Positions 10,920 through 22,115 of a stretch of 64,000 bases of DNA are shown one piece after another. The stretch's first letter is position 1, and each line of letters begins with the position of its first letter. The position numbers and the translations under genes were made by a program. This stretch comes from Armillaria gallica (Eukaryota > Basidiomycota > Agaricomycetes > Agaricales > Physalacriaceae), in NCBI GenBank assembly GCA_037576215.1, contig JBANDB010000014.1, forward strand, positions 1,612,001 to 1,676,000, read 5' to 3'. Under the pieces are notes generated by a model. That model saw only the letters and a list, made by a program, of their open reading frames with translations. It ran no database searches and was not told the origin of the DNA.

Positions 10920-10959
10920 GGGGCCCGCGGGGCCCCAATTCTTGTTGACTTGTAATAAA
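10920..10959 (+). terminator. GC palindrome and AATAAA downstream of A1
   Basis: A 17-bp near-palindrome of G and C runs (10920-10936) is followed by AATAAA at 10954-10959, between the convergent ends of the antisense gene and pol. Related palindromes occur at the same place in C4 (52481-52495), C2 (20188-20204) and, with different bases, C3 (27827-27842). A role in 3'-end formation is inferred. Confidence 0.45.
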
Positions 10960-11140
10960 GTGCGAGGTGAGGAGGCTATTTGCAATAGAAAGCAGGAAAT
11001 GAATATGAAATACAGCGTACGGATTCCGCTGGAGGCCGGTCCCGTTTAGGAAATGAATTTGCAATAGGTTTTGTGGATTCTATTTGAAATGAAAATGGTC
11101 GGAGCCGATGGAGAGCGATAATATTACAGGTGAGAGGAAG

Positions 11141-14100
11141 CTAGATGGTGGATTTTCAGATGGTGACTTTGGCTAATGGTCCTGGTTTGTCTGGATAACG
11201 GCAGTGGAAATCTTCAATGAAATCGTCGGCGGAGAACTCGGTGGCCGGTAACCAAGCAAATTCTTCGTCGGTACCTTCATAGCCTAACCATTGGATCCTG
11301 TAGAGGAGAGGACACCGGAACCGGCGGTCCATCTTGGAGTCTAGGATTTGAGCTATTTCGTACTGCTCTTCACCATCGACTTCCACCGGAGGCGGTGGAG
11401 GTTGAGTGCGATTGGGAATGGTGTTTTCTTCTACAGGTTCGAGTTGCGATACATGGAAGACAGGGTGAATGGCATGGAGGTCCGATGGAAGCTTGAGAGT
11501 GAAGGAATGGGAGCCTGGTTGAGCTATGATTTCGAATGGGCCGAGGAATTTCTCTGCGAATTTCATGGTAGGATGAGTAGTCTTGATATGCTTGGAGCTA
11601 AGGAAGACCCTGTTATCTACTTTGAAGGGGGGAGCCGGATTCCTGCGCTTGTCCGCTTGGATCTTGTAGCGAGACTGCACCTGAGTGATTTCGTTGCATA
11701 GGAATTGGTGTAGTTCATTGAGGTTGACTACGAAGTCGCGGGCCCGAGCGGAGGCAATATCACGTTCAGGATGAACAGTGATATTAGGATGATAACCCTT
11801 GTTGGCAAAGAACGGCGAGATTCCGGTGGAGGCGTTCGGAGCATTGTTGTATGCAAATTCGGCAATGGGTAGTAGTAAATCCCAGTTGTCCTGTTGATAA
11901 GAACAATAAATGTGGATGTACTGTTCCAAGGTTTGGTTTGCACGTTCCGTTTGTCCGTCGGCCTCCGGATGATATCTGGAAGTGAAGTGAAGTTCCATGT
12001 CGAGGGCTTTGGCAAGGGCGCGCGTGAATTGGGAGACAAATTCGGAGCCGTGGTCAGAGGTGATGTGGTTAGGGACGCCATGTTTAGAGAAAACGTGAAT
12101 GACGAATAACCGGGTGAGTTCTTCGGAATTAATGGTATCGTGTGTAGGGATAAAGATGGCTTGCTTGCTTGCACGGTCGATTACTACAAGGATAGCAGTG
12201 AATCCGTTGGAGTCCGGTAACTGTTCAATGAAATCCATTGAAATGGAATCCCACGGGCGTTCTGGAACCGGCAAGGGTTTAAGTAACCCGTAGGGACGAT
12301 GTCTAGGTGTCTTGTTGCAACCGCAAACCGTACAAGATTTGACGTAGTGGCGAACGTATTCCCGCATCTGTGGCCAGGTATAGTTCTGTCGGACCAATTC
12401 CAGGGTCCGATTTTGGCCAAAATGACCTGCCAAGATGTGATCGTGATTGTTTTGTAAGACACGGAGACAGAGATCCTCGGAGTCCGGAACATAGATGCGA
12501 TTATCAAGATGGAGAATGTCTGATTCATCTACGGACCACCGAGAGGGGGAAGTGGAAGTGGAGGATTTGGCCTGATGGAAACCGTCAGAAGCCGCGGAGT
12601 TGGATGATTGTGCTTGCTTGATATCTAAATGGAGCTTGTCAATATCCATTATAGCACTAGCACGGAGGGTAGGGCCTTCAAGGAAAGTAGCGCGGAGAGA
12701 CGCGGAGAGTTGTTCTTGAGTGAATACAGGACGGAAATTATGAGGGTTGACTGCTGCGTATTGACTATCCCCCTCTTTTGGATAGACGTCCCATCGTCTA
12801 GTGAGTGCGTCCGGTTTTCCTCCGAGTTTCCCCGGTCGGAAGCGGATTACTAGGTTGAATTGGGATAGGTATTCAGACCACCGGACTTGCCGTCGGGTGA
12901 GAATCTTGGTGGTTGAAAAGTATTCCAGATTCTTGTGGTCTGTTACGACGTCGATCGGATCCGCGGAGCCTTCAAGGTAGTGACGCCAGTATTTAAAGGC
13001 TTTAAAGATAGCTAGAAGCTCTTTATCATGGGTGTCGTAGTTGAGTTCGGCATTGTGTAGGCTCCGGGATAGGAAAGCGATAGGGTGGATTTCGCCGTCA
13101 TCAAGGTAGATAGAGAGGATAGCAGCAATGGTGTAGTCGGAGGCGTCGGTCTCCACAACTAATTGCCAGTCGGGGACCCAATGAGTGAGGATAGGGGCGT
13201 GAGTGAAGGCTTGCTTTAGTTCATTGAAAGCGGTCATGCACTTGTCGTCGAATTTCCACGGAGTTCCTTTGCGTGTGAGGTGAGTTAGAGGAATAACGAT
13301 GTCACTGTACTCGTGGATAAAACGGCGGTAGAAATTGGCAAAGCCAAGGACGGATTGGATATCCTTAACTTTCCGCGGAACTGGCCAATCTAAAATGGCC
13401 TTGACCTTGTCTTCAGACATGCAGAGGCCCTCCGGTGAGAGAATGTAGCCTAGATACTCCACGGAGTCCCGGTGAAACTCGCATTTGGATCCTTTGCAGT
13501 AGAGCCCGTTTGCTCTTAGTCTGCGCAGAACCTCGCGTACGTGGTCCCGGTGCTCCGCGGGGTTGTTGGAATATATGAGGATGTTGTCAAGGTATACGAC
13601 TACGGAAACGTCAAGCATGTCAGCAAAAATGTCGTTCACGAAGCGTTGGTGAGCCCAAAAGGCATGACACGCCATTCGAAGGAGCCGTAACGGGTCCGGA
13701 AGGCTGTTTTCCATTCATCACCTTCAGCTATGCATACGAGATGATAAGCATGTCGGAGATCAAGTTTGGTATAGATGCGAGCGGAGCGCGCGGAGTCGAG
13801 GAGGTTGGAAATGAGTGGAAGGGGATAACGGTCTTTCTTGGATATCTTGTTTAAGCCATGGAAATCGACACAGAGACGGAGTTCTCCGGTCTTTTTCTTG
13901 ACAAAAAGCACCGGAGCTCCATGGGGAGAACATGAGGGTGTGATGAATCCACTATGGAGATTATCGTCAATAAACTCACGTAAAGCTTTGAGCTCGGACT
14001 CCGATAGGGAGTAAATTGGCCCAAGCAGAGGAGACGTCCCTTCCTCAATATTGATCTTGAGGTCGTACGGTCTATGCTCGGGGAGTTTCTCGGAGAGCGA

Positions 14101-14972
14101 GTCACTGAATACATCAGCAAAGTCGTGATATTCTGCTGGTACGTCTGTCATATCCAGCGGGGCCACGGAACTGGCCATTCCGCTGACGCTAGGTGCAGAA
14201 GGTTGGAGGGTGTATTGTTGAGCTCCATCTTCAGCACATGCTTGAACAAAAGCGGCCGCGGAGATGATAGATATCTTGGGGGTAACCGATGCAGAAAAGG
14301 AAGGGATGGTAGGGTAGGAATAGATTGGTTCCTATGGCGGTGGAGTTCCTTGGGATCTCGGAATTGGCTTAGGAGCCGGAGTGGAATTGGGAATAGGAGT
14401 TGGACGAGGAATGTCCGCGCGGTTAGATGCAGTTGCATCGGAGACCGTGGAAGCGCTTGCAGGGGGAGAAACACCTGGTAATGGTGAATGGAAAGTGATA
14501 CTGTGCTTTGCCCAGTCAATCAACGGATTGCAGCGGGAGAGCCAGTTGTATCCCAGAACAATGTTACAGGATGAATCTAGATGAGTGACATAGAAGTCGA
14601 TAGAGATGATGTCTCCGGAAGGGAAACGGACTGGAAGGGTAATGGATTGAGAAATGTGAGATCCGGCGGAGCCGTCAAGGAGCCGAAGTTGGACAGGGGG
14701 GATAGGTTTGGTAGGAAGGTTGTGATCCTTAACGTATTTGGAGTTGACAAAACAATGGCTAGAACCAGAGTCAACCAAGGCAAGAAAACGAAGGATAGTA
14801 ATGATTGGAGAGTCATCGGCCTCCGTACCGGAGCCGATTTCAGAGGAGAGTGGTATAGTGAGTGAATGATTGGAAAGAGCAGCGGCGTTGAGGGTGACAA
14901 CCTCCGGTGTGCGATTACAGTCAATGCAACCCTGATCTCGCACGGAGGATACAGGGCTGCCCTCTAGTTTTC
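11141..14972 (-). pseudogene. C1 pol: protease, RT, RNase H, integrase, chromodomain
   Basis: The protease shows [12 protein letters not shown] begins near 14178 with [13 protein letters not shown] and has a KLDLRHAYH block and MPFGLTN. A 19-bp deletion near 13655 removes APAAFQ and shifts the frame. The catalytic box then reads YLDNILIYS rather than YLDD. RNase H shows the DASDY, KELLAI and TDHKNLEYF blocks. Integrase has the HHCC finger around GHFGQNRT...CTVC and a DDE core (DFIEQL, SDHGSEF, GQTERANQ). A chromodomain (EQYEIAQILDSK to TEFSADDFIEDFH) ends the protein, placing the family among chromoviruses. A TAG lies at about 14332, before RT. The frame appears -1 relative to gag. The first stop is at 11156; other copies read through to a stop equivalent to 11141. 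Confidence 0.93.
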
Positions 14973-16499
14973 CGGCTCCGTCGGGGCCGGATCCTCAGAG
15001 GCAGGTGCAGGTTCTTCAACTTCTGCGGCACGGCCTTTAGCGGGAGCCGCGGCCTTGCGTTTGTTGCAGTCCTCGGTCTTGTGCTTGCCTCCACAGAACA
15101 TACAGAGGTTGTTCTTTCAGCGGCGGTCCTTTTCTTCTTGAGTAAGACGGCCGTCTTTGCCTAGCTTATCAGCATAGGGCTTGGGGTTGGAAGCGGATCC
15201 CGAGGAGTTGGAATCGGAAGACTTCGGAGCTGATCCGGAAGTCGAAGAACTGGCGTTGGAATTGGAACCCTTGGATTTAGGGTTGTTGGAGTATGAACTG
15301 GAGGACTTGTTTTCCCGATTTTCATGGGATATCTCGGTCCTCCGAGTCCAATAGCAAGCGTCGAGTTCTTGGGCTAGGAAGCGCATGTCACGGAGATTGT
15401 TAGGTTTCCCGTGGTGAGCCATATCATCCTTAATGCGTGTACAAAGTCCGCGGTAGAAAGCATGGCGAAGGGAATTGTCGCCATAGCCAACTTGGGAGGC
15501 GTATTGATTAAACTGAACCATATACTTCATGATTCAGTCTCCGTCGCGCATCCGGAGATGTTCCAGGGCATCCTCGGCATCTCCGATGGCATCGAAAGGA
15601 CCAAAGTTGGTTCAAAGTTCATCAAGGAAGGCGGCGTAAGAGTATTGCCATGCCGGTGGATTCCACAGATTGGGACGGAGGATGTCTGGTTCAAACCAGT
15701 CAAGAGCAATGCCGGAAAGGAAGGAGATGGCGTAGTTGACTTTACTGGCATCCGCCGCAAAAGCAGTGGGTCTGTCATTAAAGTTCAACTGAAGGGAGAC
15801 AATGAAAGCCTTAAGCTTCCGCGGGTCGGAGCTGTCAAATGTATCAGGTTCTTTGACCTTGGTATGGATGTTGTTCGGTCGAGGATTGTTTAGCGAAGTG
15901 GAAACCCCGCGTAACAGGTTCATGAATTCTCATAAGAATTCTTGCTCATTGGGAACATTGTTGTTGGGTCCGCCCGGTCCTCCTGGTCCATTGGGACCTC
16001 CAGGCCCTCCGGGACCACCTGGTCTGTTGGGGCCGCCGGAGCCGCCGGGTCCGTTCGGGCTACCTGGGGAGTCGGAACCATCGTCACCCTGGTTGTGTCG
16101 ATTCGCAGGATGAGTGGGGGTATCGGTTTTGCCTCCGGAATCATCGGATCCCGCGGCGTCCATTTGTTCCCCATTGGAGGTGGGTTGAGGTACTGAGGTA
16201 TGTGGATCCGGATTTTCTCGGTATCCATCGAATATGCCTGTCCTTTGGTGACGTGGAAGGTCGTCAGGTGGCGGCGTACCGAAAGGGTTAGAAGAACCGT
16301 AGTTGTCGGATTGACGAGCAGTGAAACTGGAGTGGCTGTAGGTTTCCCTACGGGATGGTTGTCCTCCGACAGAGGCCGATCCGAAAAGTTCCGGATTTTC
16401 CTTGGATGCGGATGCTGCTATGTCATCCATGGAAAATATTGGTGTTTTTCGTTTCGGGCCTTCGCCTGTCTCTGGAGGGTAAGTATATGTGGTTGTCAT
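14964..16499 (-). pseudogene. C1 gag
   Basis: A 512-codon frame runs from ATG (16499) to TAG (14964). The N-terminus reads MTTTYTYPPETGEGPKRK, followed by a Gly/Pro/Asn repeat tract (about codons 140-185), a capsid-like region (KVKEPDTFD to LDWFEPD, and IMKYMVQFNQYASQ), a Ser/Asn-rich linker and a zinc knuckle CMFCGGKHKTEDC (CX2CX3HX4C, one residue shorter than the common CX2CX4HX4C). Four in-frame TGA codons occur (near 15930, 15612, 15530 and 15117). At these sites other copies read CGA or its other-strand product CAA, or the context fits CGA, so all four look like CpG transitions. The gene is not expressible as a single polypeptide. Confidence 0.9.
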
Positions 16500-16517
16500 G
16501 ATTTAGAGAAAATTTTG

Positions 16518-16541
16518 ACTCAAGGGCTTGAGTTCAAATAT
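16518..16541 (-). promoter_or_regulatory. candidate self-priming site and hairpin next to the 5' LTR
   Basis: On the element strand, ATATTTGAACT (16541-16531) begins 2 nt after the 5' LTR and is complementary, with one G-U pair, to AGTTCGAATAT in the LTR (16804-16794). No TGG tRNA-type site is present. ACTCAAG..CTTGAGT (16533-16518) forms a stem-loop overlapping it. The same arrangement is seen at 40507-40536 in C4. Confidence 0.55.
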
Positions 16542-16543
16542 AC

Positions 16544-17069
16544 TGTTAGGGACGTGCCAAATAGACAAGGATAACTCGCACGAGCGGAGGTCCGCGGAGT
16601 GCGTGGGCTTTGGCGAAGCTATTAGCAATGTCACCCTTGAGCCGAAGCCCTAAGATTGGATTGCGGAGCAGAGTCCGCAGAGAGCGAAGGTTTGGATAGA
16701 GAGCAAAGATAGTCCAACGGAGCGGAGGCCCTGGACTTTGGAGAGCGATAGATTAGACTTGGAGTCAGAGAGAGATTTGGCTATACCAAGTTGATATTCG
16801 AACTGAGTATCTACAAGTAATTCTACAATATATATAGTAGTAGATAAATCCGAGTCGGAGTTCAATGGACTCCGGCGGAGGTCTGTTCGCTACCGAATTT
16901 GGGTTCTAGAATTAATATGTGAAATAGTAAAATAAAATGATAAATGAAATATCAAATGTGGTAGAGTAATGGTAAGCGGTCGGAGGCCGCGGAGTCCGAT
17001 AGTGAAGGATGGAGTTAGAATTGAAGTTGGGTTTGGTGTGAAGCGGGGGCCGGCGGCATGCGCGTAACA
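16544..17069 (-). repeat. 5' LTR of C1
   Basis: 526 bp with TGTTA...TAACA ends. It differs from the 3' LTR only at 16679. It is bordered by CTCAC at 17070-17074, matching 8424-8428. Confidence 0.97.
16794..16836 (-). promoter_or_regulatory. G1 LTR promoter: TATA run and likely transcript start
   Basis: A TATATATA run (complement of 16829-16836) lies about 32 nt upstream of AGTTCGAATAT (complement of 16794-16804). The spacing fits a start site at the 11-nt sequence that is complementary to the primer site. Confidence 0.5.
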
Positions 17070-17074
17070 CTCAC
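17070..17074. repeat. target-site duplication, right (CTCAC)
   Basis: Second copy of the 5-bp duplication made by insertion of C1 into C2. Confidence 0.95.
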
Positions 17075-20027
17075 TCACCAAGAAACTCCCTGAGCATAGA
17101 CCATACAATCTCAAGATCAATATTGAGGAAGGAACATCTCCCCCACTTGAACCAATTTACTCCCTCTCAGAGTCCGAGCTCAAAGCACTATGTGAGTTTA
17201 TTGATGATAATCTTCATAGCAGATTCATCACACCCTCACGTTCTCCCCATGGAGCTCCAGTACTCTTTGTCAAGAAAAAGGCCAGTGTGTTGATATTCAT
17301 GGCTTAAACAAGATATCCAAGAAAGACTATTACCCCCTTCCACTCATTTCTGATCTCGACTCCATGTGCTCTACTTGTATCTATATCAAATTTGATCTTC
17401 AACATGCTTATAATCTTGTATGCATAGCCAAAGGTGATAAATGGAAACCAACCTTCCAGACCTGTTATAGCTCTTTTGAATGGTATGTCATGCCTTTTGG
17501 ACTCACCAACACTTTATGAATGATATTTTTGCTGACATGCTTGACGTTTCCATAGTTGTATATCTTGATAATATCCTCATTTATTCCAACAACCCTGCAG
17601 AGCACTGGGAACACGTACATGAAGTTCTGCACAGATTAAAAGCAAATGGGCTTTACTGTAAAGGGTCCAAATGTGAGTTTCACCAGGACTTCATGGAATA
17701 CCTAGGCTACATTCTATCACCAGAGGGTCTCTGCATGTCTAAAGACAAGGTCAAAGCCATTTTAGACTGGCCAGTTTCACGTAAAGTTAAGGATATTCAA
17801 TCCTTCCTTAGCTTTGCTAATTTCTACCACTATTTTATCCATGAGTACAGTGACATTGTTATTCTTTTAACTCACCTCACATGCAAAGGAACTCCATGGA
17901 AATTTGATAACAAGTGCATGGCCACTTTCAATGAACTAAAGCAAGCCTTCACTCACACTTCTATCCTTACCTATTGGGTCCCCAACTGGCAATTAGTTAT
18001 GGAGACCAACACCTCTGACTATGCTATTGCTGCTATCCTCTCTATCTACTTTGAAAATGGTGAAATTCACCTTATTGCTTTCCTATCCCAGAGCCTTCAC
18101 AATGCCGAACTCAACTACAACACACATGATAAAAAGCTTCTAGCTATCTTTGAAGCCTTTAAATACTAGTGTCACTATCTTAAAGGCTCTGTGGACCCTG
18201 TTGATATTGTTACAGACCACAAGAATGTTGAATATTTTTCAACTGTGATGATTCTTACCTGGCAGCAAGTCTGATGGTCTAAATACCTTTTCCAATTCAA
18301 TCTAGTAATCCACTTTCACCTAGGGAAACTTGGAAAAAAACTGGATGCACTCACTAGATGATGGGATGTCTATTTAAAAGAGGAGGATAGTCAATATGCA
18401 GCAGTGAACCCTCACAATTTCTGTCCCATATTCACTCTTGAGCAATTCTCCATGTCTCTCCATACTGCTTTTCTTGAAGACCCTACCCTCTGTGCTAGTG
18501 CTATAATAGATATTGACAAGCTCCATTCAGACATCAAACAAGCACAACTATCTGACTCCACAGCTGCTGAAGGTTTCTGACAGACCAAATCCTCCACTCC
18601 CACTACCTCCCAGCAGTTCATAAATGAATCAGACATTCTCCATCTTGATAACCACATCTATGTCCTGGACTCCAAGAATCTCTGTCTCCATGTCCTACAG
18701 AATAATTATGATAACATCCTGGCAGATCATTTTGATCAAAATCGAACCCTGAAATTAGTTTGATAGAACTATACCTGGCCACAGATGCATGAATATATTC
18801 ACTACTATATCAAATCTTGTGCAGTTTGCAGTCGCAACAAGACACCTAGACATCATCCTTATGGTTTGCTTAAACCCTTGCCAGTTCCAGAATGTCTATG
18901 GGATTCTAATTGAATGGATTTCATTGAACAGTTACCAGATTCCAACGGATTCACTGCTATCCTGGTAATAATCAACCATGCAAGCAAACAAGCCATCTTT
19001 ATCCCTACACATGATACCATTAATTCCAAAGAACTCACCCAGTTATTCATCATTCATGTTTTCTCTAAGCATGACATCCTCTAAGCATGGCATCTCTAAC
19101 CACATCATCTCTGACCACAGCTCCAAATTTGTCTCCTAATTCATGTGCACTCTTGCAAAAGCCTTTGGCATGGAACTTTACTTCACTTCCAGATATCATC
19201 TGGAGGCCAATGGACAAATTGAATGTGCAAACCAAACCTTGGAACAGTACATCCACATCTATTGTTCTAATCAATAGAACAACTGGGATTTACTACTACC
19301 CATTGCAGAGTTTGCATACAACAATGCTCTGAATGCCTCCACTGGAATCTCTCCATTTTTCACTAACAAGAGTTACCATCCTAATATCACTATTTATCCT
19401 GAATGCAATATTGCCTCCACTCAGGCATGTGACTTTGTAGTCAACCTCAATGAACTACACCAATTCCTATGTGATGAAATCACTCAGGTGCAGTCTCACT
19501 ACAAGATCCAAGCAGACAAGTGTCAGAATCCAGCTCCTCCTTTCAAAGTAGGTGACAAAGTCTACCTTAGCTCCAAGCACATCAAGACTACTTGCCCTAC
19601 TGTAAAATTCATGGAGAAATTCCTTGGCCCATTTGAAATCATAGCTCAACCAGGCTCTCATTTCTTTACCCTCAAACTCTCACCAGATCTCCATGCCATT
19701 CATCCTGTTTTCCATGTATCACAACTTGAACCTGTAGAAGAAAACACTATCCCTAATCACACTCAACCTCTGTTGCCTCTAGTGGAAGTCAATGGTGAAG
19801 AGCAGTATGAAATAGCTCAGATCCTAAACTCCAAGCTTGACTGCTGGTTTTGATGCCCTCTCCTCTACAAGATTCAATGGTTAGATTATAAAGGCACCAA
19901 CAAGGAGTTTGCTTGGTTACTGGCTACTGAGTTCTCCACTGACAAATTCATCAAAGATTTCCACCATTGCTATCCAGACAAACCAGGACCATTAGCCAAG
20001 GTCACCATCTGGAAGTCCACTATCTAA
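17075..20027 (+). pseudogene. G1 copy C2: pol after the C1 insertion (RT to chromodomain)
   Basis: This resumes the RT frame cut at 8428 (KKLP...HRPYNLKIN). It shares the 19-bp RT deletion with C1 and C3 (at 17505-17515, ACCAACACTTTATG) and also reads YLDNILIYS. RNase H, integrase and chromodomain blocks follow in order, with stops at 18168 and in the integrase (for example near 18765 and 18910) and a short local duplication at about 19070-19090. The final chromodomain block ends near 20027. Decay is mostly CpG to TpG/CpA. Confidence 0.92.
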
Positions 20028-20283
20028 CTTCCGCTTCTTGTAAAGACCAGTCACAGGATTTTTCTCTATTCACTTCTCCACCTTGGTCTCTACCAGTTCC
20101 AACCTCTTCTATTTCAAATAGAATCTACAAAAACTATTGCAAATTCACACTCTTCCTCACTCCTCTAAATTACAAATCACCAAGGCAGGAGCCCCACAGG
20201 CCCTAGATGCATTCAAGAAACAAGATAAAAAATTATATATATATATAAAAATGTCAAGAAGGACAGCAGCCAGAGGAAAGATT

Positions 20284-21954
20284 CTAAGCATCAGCAGCTC
20301 CTACAGCATCCACCACCTCTCCACATCCTCTGTTACCACTGGCACATCACTTGCTCTCCCCAGACTTCAAATGCTTGCCACTCTCCTCTTCATCATCATC
20401 ACCCTCCTTATCTGAAGAACTTGCCATGGAATCCAATGCCATTATGAAAAGACTATCAAAGGCTGGAATACCCAAGTCATCCTCATACAGCTTCCATGGC
20501 TTCCTCCACTTACCACTCATTATCTTCTCCACCAGATCCAAATCCTCCACTATGAACTTCTCACAGTTGTTCTTTCAAAGGTATGCCTTCCAGATTTGCC
20601 ACTCAGACCAGTGGCCTCCCAACTTGTAAAACTTGTTGTGAGTGGCTTGGAAGTAATCTCTCTTGAGTTTCATCTCTGCCATCTTTTTTGGATCCCCAAG
20701 ACCGTATCAGAACTCTCGGTTACCAATCTTGTATGGGTCAGTGGCATTCAACTTCTCAGTCTCTGGCATTTCCTGTGTATGCAACTGAGCCATGTTCTCA
20801 TTCAATCTCCACTGCATAACCTGCCAGAGTGCCTCAGAGTTCATGCCCTCCAAATCCTTCAGCTCAGTGCACAAAGCTTTCCAGCCTTCTAAACCAGCCT
20901 CTGACATGAGTTTCTCTGGAGAATCAGGATCCTCAGCCCCGGAGTGGTAATCATAGCACATATCGCTAACATGGCCCTGGAGAATGGCAACTTCACCCAT
21001 CAAACAATCAACCTTGTTAACGAGAGTGGTGGCCATCTTGGTTAAAATTTTAAAAGCCTCAGAGACTTCCTTAGAGCCAATGGTGACCAAAGAAAAGATG
21101 CCTTTATTGAAAGAACAGGCAGCTTTCTTGATCTTGCAACAGGAGCAAGTATGCCTACAGCTAATATGCTTGGATGCCAGTTTGGCATAACACTTGGTGC
21201 CATTGAAGCGACACTTCATACAGTATTCTATAATCCAGATCAGTACACACTGGATACCGTTAGAGACAATCACTTACTATTCCCCATAAACTCCTCCTCA
21301 CCCTTTGCAGGTCTTGTAACCTCTAGCTTGACCTGCTTGCTGAGCCCTGAAGTTCCCTCTTCTCCACTCTCCACCACACTGAATAACTTTGGAGCCCATT
21401 TCCTCATGTTTATCTTTACAGACATGGCCTCATGATCTTATCTCCCTCTCACTACTGGACTCTGTAACTGCTTTAGCCTTTTTCTTTTCTTTCTTCTCTT
21501 TCTCCTTTTTCTCCTCCTTCCTCTGTTTTTTCTTTGCCATGGCATCTGCAATCTCCTTATACTTCCTCTCCTTCTCCTTCAACCACACTGCCTCATCTGC
21601 TTTTATCTTCAGATCTGCCAACCTCTGTCTCTCCTCAGCCTTCTGCTTTTCCTTCAACAAATGAAGCCATTCCTCCTCCTGTCTCTTCTTCTCTGCCTTT
21701 TTCTTCTCCTCAGTCTGCTGTTTCAAGGCATCAACTTTTGCAGCCCATGCCTCATGAGCCAACCTCAATTTCTCCTCCTGCTCTGCTGCCATCTTCACCT
21801 CCTTCCAAGCAGCATGCTTCACCATAGCCTCTACATAATTCTTCTCTGTGGCAGCCCGGGCTTTGATCTCCTCAATTGAAATATCCTCAGGGGTCAGAGC
21901 TGACTCATATAGCTCAGGTGTTATAGAAAGGTGGTATTTGATGGATTGCAACAT
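20284..21954 (-). pseudogene. antisense gene copy A2 (in C2)
   Basis: The same two-exon layout as A1 is read on the minus strand. Exon 1 starts at 21954 (ATG) with YHLSITPELYESALTPEDIS and continues into a K/E-rich coiled coil. The intron is 21277-21228 (GTAAGT...CTGAT...TAG). Exon 2 keeps C-X2-C-X6-C-X14-C-X2-C-X6-C and the SFNKG motif, then MQWRLNENMAQL, the DPYK...REF block and a VDAVGAADA-like end at 20284. Stops occur inside the FWYGL and WKAYL blocks. About 70 percent of residues in the C-terminal part look shared with A1. Confidence 0.8.
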
Positions 21955-22115
21955 GATTGACAGTGAGGAGAAAGAAATTCTGAGAGGAGAGGAGATGATG
22001 GTGATATGAAGTTAAGTGACAAAATTCCTATGCTTAAAAATTCTGCCAGGCATACCATATTGATCAGCCATCAGGATCAGCACTCTTGAGGGCAAGAATG
22101 CTAAGAGGGGGATAC

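Larger units (their letters stand above)
8429..17069 (-). mobile_element. G1 copy C1: full-length young Ty3/gypsy chromovirus
   Basis: This is an 8641-bp element on the minus strand with two 526-bp LTRs differing at one position (8564 G versus 16679 A, a CpG transition) and a perfect 5-bp target duplication. In element order it has 5' LTR (17069-16544), self-complementary primer site, gag, pol (protease, RT, RNase H, integrase with chromodomain), an antisense coiled-coil/zinc-cluster gene, polypurine tract and 3' LTR. It sits inside older copy C2 of the same family, in opposite orientation. CpGs are largely intact. It still carries gag stops, a pol stop and an RT frameshift, so it is probably not autonomous. 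Confidence 0.97.

Noticed and set aside
16518..16541. Apparent base-pair covariation in the hairpin next to the LTR between C1 and C4
   Set aside because: The differences are CpG transitions on each arm of an ancestral TTCGA/TCGAA stem, so they are not independent compensatory changes.
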